Shown in pieces: positions 17,059 through 24,427 of a DNA stretch of 38,862 bases. Position 1 is the first letter of the stretch. Each line of letters opens with the position of its first letter. The position numbers and the translations under genes are program-made. Source of the DNA: Candidatus Gastranaerophilales bacterium (GTDB lineage: Bacteria > Cyanobacteriota > Vampirovibrionia > Gastranaerophilales > Gastranaerophilaceae); contig CANPXC010000002.1 in assembly GCA_947585605.1 (NCBI GenBank), positions 1-38,862 on the forward strand, written 5' to 3'. Below the pieces are notes generated by a model. That model searched no databases. It saw only the letters and a list, made by a program, of their open reading frames with translations, and was not told the origin of the DNA.

Positions 17059-18852
17059 TTATTTTACATTTCTGTCAAAGAAAGAAGCGACTTCTTTAAG
17101 CGGGATATAATGCGAAATGGGTCTGCCGTGCGGGCATGTATAGGGATTTTTTGACGCCCTCAATTTTTTAACTATTTCCTCCATTTGCCACAGCGTGAGT
17201 TTCTCTCCTGCTTTTACGGAAGCTTTACAAGATATTGTTATTAATATCTTTTCTTCTATTGTATCCGGATTATTTTCCGGAGAGTCTTTTAAATTTTTAA
17301 TTAATTCCGACAAAATATCTTTCGGTTTTACTTTAGATAATATTTGAGGAATTTTTTTAAATATTATTTGTGTATCAGAAATTTTTTCTATTTTATAACC
17401 GAATTTTTCAAGATGATTAGAAGCATTATCTAAAATTTCAATTTCTTCGGGTGAAACATCAAGCACATCAGAAATAATTAATAACTGAGAAGCGATTTTT
17501 TTTTCTTTTTTAAGCTTTTCATAAATATATCGTTCCTGGGCAATGTGTTGATCAATAATTTCCAAATTATCATCATTTTCGACCAGAATGTATGTATTAT
17601 TGTACTGCCCAATAACATTAATTTGTTTAAGTTTTGAAGGGATTTCAAAGTTTATATCAATTTTCTTTTGTTCAGTTTCTTCCGAGAAATCATTTTCAAC
17701 ATCTTCTATTTTTCTTTCGGCGGGGAACTCTATAAAAACGTCATCATTTTCTTCCTGATTATCACCGGTGCCAAATTGAGGCAATGTTTTCGGGAAAGAA
17801 ATTATTTTATTTGACTGTTTATTTTCATTAATATCAGATTGTTTTTGAGGTTCAGGGTTTGTATTTGAATTTAAAAGTGCGAAATCTATAGCGCTTTGAA
17901 CAAAGCTGAATACTTGATTTGGTGATTTGTAGCGAATTTCACGTTTAGTAGGATGAACATTAACATCAATATCATTAGGACTAATTTGTAAATTAATAAC
18001 AACAAAAGGGTATCTGCCCGAGGGGAGCATATTTTTATAGGCGACATCAATAGCTTTAATTAAAATAGGGCATTTAACCATGCGGGAATTAACGAAAGTA
18101 AATATTGATTTTTTGCTTGAGCGTGTATAAGAAGGGATAGAGGCGTATCCTGTCAGTTTCATTGCGCTGAAAGCGTCAACTTTTTCAATTTTTTTAAGTT
18201 CATTTATCAGGGAAGAAGAGTATAAATGTGTAATTCTCATCATTAAATCAGAATTAACCGTTGTTGAAATGACAGCTGCACCGTCATTTTTAAGGATAAA
18301 AGCTATTTCGGTGTGAGAAAGAGCTAAAGCTTGAATAAGTTCCTGAATATATGCGAATTCCGTTTTAGGATTTTTGAGGAATTTCAAGCGTGCGGGCTGA
18401 TTAAAAAACAGGTCATTAACTTCCATAATTGTACCGTCAGCGCAGCCGATTTTTTGTGATTTTACAACAGAGTTTTCACATGTAACTTTTGTACCGAAGT
18501 CACAATCTTTTGTTTTAGTAGTACAGCAAACGCGGGCAACTGATATAATACTGGCAAGTGCTTCACCTCTAAAACCGAGTGTTTGGATATTAAACAAATC
18601 TTGTTCCGAGTTTAATTTGCTGGTCGCATGTTTGGTAAAAGCCAATTGAATATCATCGGGGTATATTCCGCAGCCGTTATCAGCCACTCTAATATTTCTG
18701 CATTCATTTGAGATAGAGATTTCGATTTTGGTTGCACCCGCGTCAATAGAGTTTTCCACCAATTCTTTAACCACACCTGCGGGTCTGTCTATAACTTCAC
18801 CTGCCGCAATTTGATTTATTAAATTAACGCTTAATTGTTTTATTCTTCCCAT
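17059..18852 (-). CDS. mutL: DNA mismatch repair protein MutL, endonuclease type
   Basis: A 597-residue mismatch-repair protein. The N-terminal GHKL ATPase is complete: LVENSIDAGA (about 32-41), VADNGCGI, TLGFRGEALASI and a KSIFTFVNSRMV / DVNVHPTKREIRY segment. A variable acidic linker (about 330-400) leads to the C-terminal dimerisation domain, which has DQHIAQERYIYE (the DQHA-x2-E-x4-E endonuclease motif with Ile for Ala) and the terminal CPHGRP zinc/metal motif. So this is the nicking type of MutL found in bacteria without MutH. The start is MGRIKQLSVNLINQIAAGEV, the normal family N-terminus. Followed by mlaE in the same direction. Mismatch repair status matters here because two poly-G tracts lie nearby. 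Confidence 0.96.
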   Translation of the reverse strand: MGRIKQLSVNLINQIAAGEVIDRPAGVVKELVENSIDAGATKIEISISNECRNIRVADNGCGIYPDDIQLAFTKHATSKLNSEQDLFNIQTLGFRGEALASIISVARVCCTTKTKDCDFGTKVTCENSVVKSQKIGCADGTIMEVNDLFFNQPARLKFLKNPKTEFAYIQELIQALALSHTEIAFILKNDGAAVISTTVNSDLMMRITHLYSSSLINELKKIEKVDAFSAMKLTGYASIPSYTRSSKKSIFTFVNSRMVKCPILIKAIDVAYKNMLPSGRYPFVVINLQISPNDIDVNVHPTKREIRYKSPNQVFSFVQSAIDFALLNSNTNPEPQKQSDINENKQSNKIISFPKTLPQFGTGDNQEENDDVFIEFPAERKIEDVENDFSEETEQKKIDINFEIPSKLKQINVIGQYNNTYILVENDDNLEIIDQHIAQERYIYEKLKKEKKIASQLLIISDVLDVSPEEIEILDNASNHLEKFGYKIEKISDTQIIFKKIPQILSKVKPKDILSELIKNLKDSPENNPDTIEEKILITISCKASVKAGEKLTLWQMEEIVKKLRASKNPYTCPHGRPISHYIPLKEVASFFDRNVK

Positions 18853-18938
18853 AAGAGTATTGTATTACACATAAGATTAACATGTCCTGTTTAAGGATAA
18901 ATAATGTTACAATTTTTATTTAATAAATTTTTGGGTGA

Positions 18939-18944
18939 TATAAT
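18939..18944 (+). promoter_or_regulatory. Extended -10 promoter of tRNA-Gly
   Basis: TGATATAAT is a perfect extended -10 (TGnTATAAT). A transcript would start near 18951, leaving a leader of about 50 bases before the tRNA. The -35 is poor (TTATTT), as is common with extended -10 promoters. Confidence 0.5.
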
Positions 18945-19003
18945 ATAAATATCCGGGTAAAATATACGATAAATCGGAATGCGTGACGATACCGGATTAT
19001 AAT

Positions 19004-19075
19004 GCGGGCGTAATTCAGTGGTAGAATGCAACCTTCCCAAGGTTGACGCCGAGGGTTCGAGTCCCTTCGCCCGCT
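19004..19075 (+). tRNA. tRNA-Gly (anticodon CCC)
   Basis: Acceptor GCGGGCG pairs with CGCCCGC, with discriminator T. The D arm contains AGTGGTAGAAT, the anticodon stem CAACC/GGTTG holds loop TTCCCAA with anticodon CCC, and the T arm is GAGGG-TTCGAGT-CCCTT. CCA is not encoded. It reads GGG codons. The antisense ORF over it (SNPRRQPWEGC) is the usual tRNA artefact. Confidence 0.96.
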
Positions 19076-19098
19076 GTTTTTTGATGTTTTTTTATTAT
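19069..19098 (+). repeat. Direct repeat, copy 1 (tRNA-Gly 3' end plus T-rich tail)
   Basis: GCCCGCTGTTTTTT followed by GATGTTTTTTTATT. A near-identical copy lies at 19301. The pair bounds a GC-rich element as an att-like duplication would. Confidence 0.75.
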
Positions 19099-19102
19099 AA
19101 AA

Positions 19103-19300
19103 AATAAAAGGGACGAGAAGCCTCTCAAGGTGAAACCTTGATTTGGGTTCGAGCGGAATTTCCGTAAAACGGAGCCGAGCGAAGCGAGCGAGTTTGAAAT
19201 AGTGAGGGCAAGCCGAATGACAAGCGATAGCGCAATGAGGCGCTTGCCCGAGAGGGAGGAAATTCCAAGACAGAATTATTCCCAATTCCCAGCCAATCTT
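19103..19300. repeat. GC-rich folded element inserted at the tRNA-Gly 3' end
   Basis: About 200 bases clearly richer in G and C than the surroundings and full of nested inverted repeats: CAAGGT-GAA-ACCTTG, TCCGT-AAA-ACGGA, GGGCAAGC (19206) with GCTTGCCC (19242), and an outer GGAATTT (19155) with AAATTCC (19260). It also holds GGTTCGAGC, resembling a T-loop, and the iterated GAGCGAAGCGAGCGAG. No believable protein is encoded. It could be a dispersed structured repeat (REP/MITE-like) or a small structured RNA; only one copy occurs in this window. Confidence 0.6.
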
Positions 19301-19330
19301 GCCCGCTGTTTTTAATGTTTTTTATTTTTA
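19301..19330 (+). repeat. Direct repeat, copy 2 (duplicated tRNA-Gly 3' end)
   Basis: GCCCGCTGTTTTTAATG and a T-rich tail repeat the tRNA-Gly 3' end and its downstream sequence 232 bases further on. The rest of a second tRNA is not recognisable. Confidence 0.75.
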
Positions 19331-19381
19331 ATAAAATTAAAAATAATTTACAAATTATTTGGAAACAAATTCTCGGTTTCT

Positions 19382-20527
19382 TTAGGCTTTATTCCAGTCT
19401 AATTTATTGCTGAAACTTACATTACACTTGCTTCCCGGGACACATTGATACGCAAAAGCCGCAAAGTTTAACGGTGTTCTGCCCATGGTAATATAATTTA
19501 CGTTCGTATCATCAACATGATAAGTTGTTTTTTTCCCTACCAATTTACCGCCTTGATAATGTTCTTCCGTCACCCCTTGATGTGTGGGATCAACAGTAAC
19601 CCAGCCGTATTCATCAAAATACACTTCCACCCAGGCATGAGCCGTAACACCGTCTTCAAGCAAGTCGCCCTTAACAATTCTTGCCGGAATTTTTTTCGCT
19701 CTGCATAATGCAGTCATAGCCGCAGAATATTCACTGCACTTACCTTGCTTCCTCATCAGTGCTTTTTTTGCTCCGATTGTAGGTGTTGCCATACTATAAT
19801 GTATATTTTTTTGAAGATAAACATACATATTTTGAAGTATTTCAGCCCTGGAATTACCCTTTATTGAATTAGCGATATTAACTATATAAGGGTCATTAGA
19901 TTCAATAAATTTTTCAGGTTTTAAATACGGAGATAAATCCTGAACGGGAGTAAAATTTTTATTTAGTACTCTTGCCACAGCTAAATCATAAGTTCTGACT
20001 TTAGCAAGCCCTTCGAAAATAATATTAATATTCTTAGACGGCATATCAAACTGGTATTCCGCAATAGTATCAGAGCCAACCTTATATACTTTATTCGGTT
20101 TTTGGGGTATTGAAGTTAATTTTATAAATTGTCTTTCAGGCTCATTTTGAGGAATAATTGTTTTTAAAATAATTTTCTGAACGCGTCCTTTTGGAACAAT
20201 ACTATAAATATATTTAAAATTATAAACTTCAAACGGAGGTAAATCCGGATTTTGTTCGGCAGGTTGAGGTTCTTGCGAATTTTGTGCAGTATCATTCTGC
20301 CCCGGCGCGGGATTTTCAACTTGTTCAGGATTTGTATTATCCTGCTGCGGATTGGGGTTTTCTTGTTGAGCAATATTTTCCTCTTGCTTTGGCTGCTGGG
20401 AATTAATATTATCTGAAGGATTTAGTCTTAAATATAACAAATATCCGACAAAACAAAATGCCAAAATTACAATTACTATAAGTATTTTATTAATTATTGC
20501 AAGTCCGTTATTACCGCTCTTTTTCAT
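19382..20527 (-). CDS. Membrane-anchored transglutaminase-like (papain-fold) protein
   Basis: A 381-residue protein with a strong ribosome-binding site (GAGGTGG, four bases from ATG). Residues 9-31 form one membrane segment (INKILIVIVILAFCFVGYLL), followed by a long Gln/Asn/Pro/Glu-rich linker (about 35-95) suited to spanning the envelope. The C-terminal domain is transglutaminase-like: GKCSEYSAAM (Cys about 263), TAHAWVEVYF (His about 296) and VTVDPTHQG (Asp about 312) give the full Cys-His-Asp triad. Bacterial members are usually thiol proteases or peptide-crosslinking enzymes in the periplasm. It follows the GC-rich element and lies between two tRNAs. Substrate unknown; the domain call is firm. 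Confidence 0.87.
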   Translation of the reverse strand: MKKSGNNGLAIINKILIVIVILAFCFVGYLLYLRLNPSDNINSQQPKQEENIAQQENPNPQQDNTNPEQVENPAPGQNDTAQNSQEPQPAEQNPDLPPFEVYNFKYIYSIVPKGRVQKIILKTIIPQNEPERQFIKLTSIPQKPNKVYKVGSDTIAEYQFDMPSKNINIIFEGLAKVRTYDLAVARVLNKNFTPVQDLSPYLKPEKFIESNDPYIVNIANSIKGNSRAEILQNMYVYLQKNIHYSMATPTIGAKKALMRKQGKCSEYSAAMTALCRAKKIPARIVKGDLLEDGVTAHAWVEVYFDEYGWVTVDPTHQGVTEEHYQGGKLVGKKTTYHVDDTNVNYITMGRTPLNFAAFAYQCVPGSKCNVSFSNKLDWNKA

Positions 20528-20621
20528 ACAACCACCTCAATAAAAAAATTATATCATATTTTTAGATTTTATTGAAAAAAAAATATCTTTAAGATAATAT
20601 AAGCAATAGCGATACGAATTT

Positions 20622-20710
20622 GCCGATGTGGCGAAATTGGTAGACGCATCAGACTCAAAATCTGACGCAGCTCACCCTGTGTGCCGGTTCGAGTCCGGCC
20701 ATCGGCACCA
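20622..20710 (+). tRNA. tRNA-Leu (anticodon CAA)
   Basis: Acceptor GCCGATG pairs with CATCGGC and the 3' ACCA is encoded. The anticodon stem TCAGA/TCTGA holds loop CTCAAAA with anticodon CAA, reading UUG. A long variable arm (about CAGCTCACCCTGTGTG) marks a class II tRNA. T arm GCCGG-TTCGAGT-CCGGC. Confidence 0.97.
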
Positions 20711-20711
20711 T

Positions 20712-20740
20712 AAACCTCCTATTCGGGAGGTTTTTTATTT
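20712..20740 (+). terminator. Intrinsic terminator of tRNA-Leu
   Basis: AACCTCC...GGAGGTT stem followed by TTTTTATTTT, immediately after the tRNA CCA end. Confidence 0.9.
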
Positions 20741-20791
20741 TATGGATTTATTATATAATCAGTTATAACTAAAAACATGAGAAGGAATATT

Positions 20792-21700
20792 ATGGAACGT
20801 GCAGCTGTTTTTGCTCATTACAGTAAAAATAATAAGATAGAAGAATATGTAATTTATTATTTAAAAGAATTAAATAAATTCGTTAAAAACATTATTTTTG
20901 TTTCCGATTGTTCACTTGATGAAAAACAGCAAAATAAAATCAAAGATTATACTTATAAAATTATTGCACAAAGACATGGCGAATATGATTTTGGTTCTTA
21001 TAAAAGGGGATATCAATACCTCCAAGAAAACAACCTGTTAAATAATATTGATGAATTAATTTTCGCAAATGACTCTTGTTATGCACCTTTATATCCATTC
21101 GATGATATGTTTAACACAATGTCAAACAGAAAATGTGACTTTTGGGGCGCAACGGCAAATTCCAGAGGACTAAAACGTATGGGGGGGGGGATTCCTTATC
21201 TGGATATTGATTTCTACCATATACAAAGTTATTTTTTAGTGTTCAAGCCCTCTGTTTTTAATAATAATCTTTTTAAAGATTTCATAAATTCCGTTAAACA
21301 TGAAGCTAACAAAGTCGAAGTCGTTATAGAATACGAATTAGGACTTAGTAAATTACTGCTTGATAACGGTTTTATTTCAGACGCCTACAGCGAATCAAGT
21401 AAAACATATCTTAAAACTTATGACGACAGATACAAAGAATTAATACTTCAAGAAAAATCTCCCTTTTTAAAAAGAAATTTGGTTTTATGTAATTCTTTTC
21501 CGCCAAAAATTATTTTTCACTTGAAAGAAATAATTAATCAAACAAATTATGACTACAATATAATCTTAAAAGACAGAATAAAATATACAAATATAAAAAA
21601 TATTATAAAAATATATAAAAAAAATAAATTCAGACTAAGTCTAAAAGAAAAAAAACTAATACTTTTTAATCATACTTATTATTTTGGGCGAAAAAAATAA
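20792..21700 (+). CDS. Rhamnan-synthesis F (RgpF)-like protein with a poly-G tract
   Basis: GAAGGA lies five bases ahead of the ATG at 20792, so the start is MERAAVFAHYSKNNK (302 residues) rather than the upstream ATG at 20777. The family signature is clear: FAHYSKNNKIEEYVIYYLKE at the N-terminus, YDFGSYKRGYQYL (about 65-77), and LIFANDSCYAPLYPFDDMF (about 90-107). RgpF-type proteins are found in rhamnose-rich polysaccharide and O-antigen clusters and are thought to be glycosyltransferases; here it stands alone. Codons around 130-133 (RMGGGIP) contain a run of ten G; a one-base slip would truncate the protein before its midpoint. This copy is in frame (ON). It follows the tRNA-Leu terminator. 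Confidence 0.85.
   Translation: MERAAVFAHYSKNNKIEEYVIYYLKELNKFVKNIIFVSDCSLDEKQQNKIKDYTYKIIAQRHGEYDFGSYKRGYQYLQENNLLNNIDELIFANDSCYAPLYPFDDMFNTMSNRKCDFWGATANSRGLKRMGGGIPYLDIDFYHIQSYFLVFKPSVFNNNLFKDFINSVKHEANKVEVVIEYELGLSKLLLDNGFISDAYSESSKTYLKTYDDRYKELILQEKSPFLKRNLVLCNSFPPKIIFHLKEIINQTNYDYNIILKDRIKYTNIKNIIKIYKKNKFRLSLKEKKLILFNHTYYFGRKK
21181..21190 (+). repeat. G10 homopolymer tract inside the RgpF-like gene
   Basis: ATG GGG GGG GGG ATT: ten consecutive G in AT-rich coding sequence. Together with the G9 tract at 7502 it is a second candidate contingency tract in a glycan gene. Confidence 0.92.
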
Positions 21701-21720
21701 ACAGAAATTTTTATAATTTT

Positions 21721-21738
21721 TTGTCAACCGGTTAACAA
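21721..21738 (+). promoter_or_regulatory. AdcR-like operator 1
   Basis: TTGTCAAC-CG-GTTAACAA, an imperfect palindrome upstream of the -35 of the metal operon. The core TCAACCGGTTAA differs by one base from the TTAACYRGTTAA consensus described for AdcR/ZitR. Confidence 0.75.
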
Positions 21739-21753
21739 AAATTCATATCAGGA

Positions 21754-21781
21754 TTGACAAACATCAAAAAAAGATTAATAA
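21754..21781 (+). promoter_or_regulatory. Promoter of the metal operon
   Basis: A perfect TTGACA is followed after 16 bases by TAATAA (TAATAT is a second option at 19). The -10 runs into operator 2, so a bound repressor would block RNA polymerase. Confidence 0.6.
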
Positions 21782-21805
21782 TATTGTTAACGAGTTAACA
21801 ATATT
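21780..21805 (+). promoter_or_regulatory. AdcR-like operator 2
   Basis: A perfect palindrome with 12-base arms (AATATTGTTAAC, two-base centre GA, then its complement) overlapping the -10 and the transcription start, ten bases before the regulator's ATG. The core TTAACGAGTTAA matches the AdcR/ZitR box except for the first centre base. Confidence 0.85.
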
Positions 21806-21814
21806 GAGGCTGTA

Positions 21815-22285
21815 ATGCAAACTAATATTCCAAACACTTTATTTACATTATTTGATATTACAAATCAGCTGGATGTCTTATACAAAGAAGAATTTGGAGA
21901 TATTTTAATCAATTATTCCTTTACGGAAATGCATTGCATTGACTGTATTGGTAAAATTGAAAATCCCAATGTAACTAAAATAGCGATGTATTTAAATTTA
22001 ACAAAAGCCGCTATCAGCAAGGCGATTAAAAAATTAACCGATAAAAAAGCCGTTATTACGTATAAAAATCCCGATAATAAAAAAGAAACATATTATAAAT
22101 TAACTCAAACAGGGAAGGAAGTTTTTGACAAGCATTTAAAAATGCACGAAAACTGGTGCGAAAAAGATAAAATATTTTTTAAACGGTTTGATAAAAAAGA
22201 ATTAGAGATTACTTATGCGGTTCTAAACAAATACGCAGAAGCATTACAAGAAAGATTAGACGGCATAAAGGAGAATTTAAAATGA
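21815..22285 (+). CDS. AdcR/ZitR-like MarR-family zinc-responsive regulator
   Basis: A 156-residue winged-helix regulator. The recognition helix LTKAAISKAIKKL (about 62-74) is close to VSQAAVTKAIKSL as I recall it for streptococcal AdcR, and LTQTGKEVFDKH marks the end of the wing and the next helix. His40 and the pair His107-x3-His111 (KHLKMHENW) sit where AdcR places its zinc ligands His42, His108 and His112; Glu25 or Glu26 could supply the fourth. So zinc sensing is likely, though alignment was by eye. Two palindromic operators overlap or flank its promoter, implying autoregulation. Its stop overlaps the next start (ATGA), coupling it to the HMA protein and the efflux ATPase. Confidence 0.85.
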   Translation: MQTNIPNTLFTLFDITNQLDVLYKEEFGDILINYSFTEMHCIDCIGKIENPNVTKIAMYLNLTKAAISKAIKKLTDKKAVITYKNPDNKKETYYKLTQTGKEVFDKHLKMHENWCEKDKIFFKRFDKKELEITYAVLNKYAEALQERLDGIKENLK

Positions 22286-22500
22286 AAAAAACGTACAAAA
22301 TTGAAGTGGATTGCGCTAATTGTGCTAATTTAATGGAAGAAGAAGCAAAAAAGACATACGGAGTCAAAAATGCAGTGGTTAATTTTATGGCACAAAAAAT
22401 GGAAATTGAATTTTTAGATGAAATTGATATTAATAAGGTTATGAAAGAAGTTTTAAAAAACTGCAAAAAAGTCGAAGAAGACTGTGAAATTTTTATATAA
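22282..22500 (+). CDS. Free-standing heavy-metal-associated (HMA) domain protein
   Basis: A 72-residue ferredoxin-like HMA domain. KIEVDCANCANLMEEEA carries the metal-binding CxxC (Cys11, Cys14) at the standard position, followed by GVKNAVVNFMAQKMEIEF, the typical second and third strands. It overlaps the regulator gene by four bases (ATGA) and is preceded by AAGGAG. In many zinc/cadmium ATPases this domain is fused to the N-terminus; here it is a separate protein just upstream of an ATPase that lacks one, so it probably acts as the metal-binding module or chaperone of that pump. Additional Cys residues (CKK, DCEIF) near the C-terminus could take part. Confidence 0.88.
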   Translation: MKKTYKIEVDCANCANLMEEEAKKTYGVKNAVVNFMAQKMEIEFLDEIDINKVMKEVLKNCKKVEEDCEIFI

Positions 22501-22534
22501 ACTTCAGTTTAATAAATCCCTTAAGGTTGATAGT

Positions 22535-24427
22535 ATGAATAAAAAACAAAAGAAAATGTTAATTCGGATTATTATTGCCGCTTTATTACTGGTCGGACTT
22601 CATTTTATACCGATTAAAGGGGTAATAAGATTTACTGCTTATATGTTTCCATATATCATAATAGGATATGATATTATCAAAAAGGCATATAAGGGCATAA
22701 TAAACCGCAAACCGTTTGATGAATCTTTGCTTATGGCAGTAGCTACGCTCGGAGCAATTGCCCTTGCTCTTTACAATGAAGCACACGGGCGGACGGGCGA
22801 TTATGTTGAAGCCATTGCAGTTATGCTTTTTTATCAGGTCGGAGAATTTTTTCAAAGCGTTGCGGTTGCTAAAAGCAGAAAAAATATCTCGGATTTAATG
22901 GATATAAGGCCGGATTATGCGAATATTGAGAAAAACGGAAAAATTGAAAAAGTTAATCCCGAAGAAGTTTCTATAGGTGATACAATTATTATCGCCGCAG
23001 GTGAAAAGGTTCCGTTAGACGGAGTTATTTTGGAAGGTCATTCGTCTTTAAATACCGCTGCCCTTACGGGTGAAAGTATTCCAAGGTATGTTAATGTAAA
23101 CGACGAAATTATTTCAGGCTCAATTAATTTAAACGGATTGCTAAAAGTTAAAGTAACAAAGAATTTTAGCAATTCTACAGTATCTAAAATACTGGATTTG
23201 GTTGAAAATGCAAGTTCAAAAAAATCGAAATCCGAAGATTTTATAGCAAAATTTGCAAGAATTTATACTCCTTTTGTTGTGTATTGCGCTATAATTCTTG
23301 CAATATTACCGCCGATATTTGAAATGTTATTTTTAAACCAACCTGCGATGTGGAGTACATGGCTGTATCGGGCATTAACATTCCTTGTAATAAGCTGCCC
23401 CTGCGCTTTAGTTGTAAGTATTCCCTTATCGTTTTTTGCGGGTATCGGCGGAGCTTCTCGCGCGGGTATTTTAATTAAGGGGTCAAACTATCTGGAAACG
23501 CTTTCCAAAATTAACACTATTGTATTTGATAAAACAGGAACATTAACAAAAGGAATATTTGAAGTTAATGCAATTCATCATAACAAAATAGATGAAGAAA
23601 AAATAATAGAATATGCCGCTCTTGCAGAGAGTGCAAGTTCTCATCCTATTGCCCTCAGCTTAAAGAAAGCATACGGCAAAGATATTGATTTATCACGTGT
23701 TAAAAATATTCAGGAGATAAGCGGCAACGGAATAATTGCGCATATTGATGATTTAGAAATCATCACGGGTAATGAAAAAATCATGGAAAGGTTTAATATT
23801 CCCGCCATTAAATGTCATTCCATAGGTACAATTATTCATATAGCAATTAACGGAAACTATATGGGGCATGTGGTAATTTCGGATGTAATAAAGCCGGAGT
23901 CGGAAGCTGCAATTGAAAATTTAAAAAAATCAGGCATTAAAAATATTATTATGCTTACCGGAGATTTAAATAAAGTTGCCGGGGAAGTAGCAAAAAAACT
24001 TAAAATAGATAAATTTTACGCAGAGCTTCTCCCGGATGAAAAGCTCGCAAAAGTTGAAGAATTAATTAACAACAAAAATTTATCGGCATTTGTCGGGGAC
24101 GGGATTAATGATGCGCCTGTTTTAGCAAGAGCTGATATCGGTATTGCAATGGGAGCTATGGGTTCTGACGCTGCGATTGAAGCTGCCGACGTAGTTTTAA
24201 TGGATGATAATCCCTTAAAAATTGCTGCTGCAATTAAAATTTCTAAAAACTGCTTAAATATTGTTAAAGAAAATATCTTCTTTGCCCTCGGAGTTAAATT
24301 TGTATGTTTGGTTTTAGGGGCTGTCGGTATTGCAAATATGTGGCTGGCGGTTTTTGCGGATGTCGGAGTTATGATAATTTGTATTCTAAACGCCTTCCGC
24401 GCTTTGTTAAATACTAAATTACATTGA
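22535..24427 (+). CDS. P1B-type Zn/Cd/Pb-exporting ATPase
   Basis: The ORF-track start at 22484 is a GTG inside the HMA gene; the ATG at 22535 (MNKKQKKMLIRII), with AAGG upstream, gives 630 residues. Motifs in order: actuator TGES (about 180), membrane CPC in SCPCALVVS (about 288), phosphorylation site DKTGTLTKG (about 331), SSHPIALS with the P1B His-Pro pair, and GDGINDAPVLARADIGIAMG (about 521-540). CPC with these surroundings suits the P1B-2 (ZntA/CadA) class that pumps Zn2+, Cd2+ or Pb2+ out of the cytoplasm. There is no N-terminal metal-binding domain; the separate HMA protein upstream supplies it. The gene converges on the next one with a 9-base overlap. Confidence 0.95.
   Translation: MNKKQKKMLIRIIIAALLLVGLHFIPIKGVIRFTAYMFPYIIIGYDIIKKAYKGIINRKPFDESLLMAVATLGAIALALYNEAHGRTGDYVEAIAVMLFYQVGEFFQSVAVAKSRKNISDLMDIRPDYANIEKNGKIEKVNPEEVSIGDTIIIAAGEKVPLDGVILEGHSSLNTAALTGESIPRYVNVNDEIISGSINLNGLLKVKVTKNFSNSTVSKILDLVENASSKKSKSEDFIAKFARIYTPFVVYCAIILAILPPIFEMLFLNQPAMWSTWLYRALTFLVISCPCALVVSIPLSFFAGIGGASRAGILIKGSNYLETLSKINTIVFDKTGTLTKGIFEVNAIHHNKIDEEKIIEYAALAESASSHPIALSLKKAYGKDIDLSRVKNIQEISGNGIIAHIDDLEIITGNEKIMERFNIPAIKCHSIGTIIHIAINGNYMGHVVISDVIKPESEAAIENLKKSGIKNIIMLTGDLNKVAGEVAKKLKIDKFYAELLPDEKLAKVEELINNKNLSAFVGDGINDAPVLARADIGIAMGAMGSDAAIEAADVVLMDDNPLKIAAAIKISKNCLNIVKENIFFALGVKFVCLVLGAVGIANMWLAVFADVGVMIICILNAFRALLNTKLH

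Noticed and set aside
18920-19285. 121-residue minus-strand ORF over tRNA-Gly and the GC-rich element
   Set aside because: SNPRRQPWEGC is the familiar antisense translation of a tRNA; the rest comes from the structured element. No ribosome-binding site.
19069-19330. Integrated plasmid or prophage attachment site with integrase
   Set aside because: The direct repeats look att-like, but no integrase or phage gene is present between or near them; kept only as a finding about the small element.
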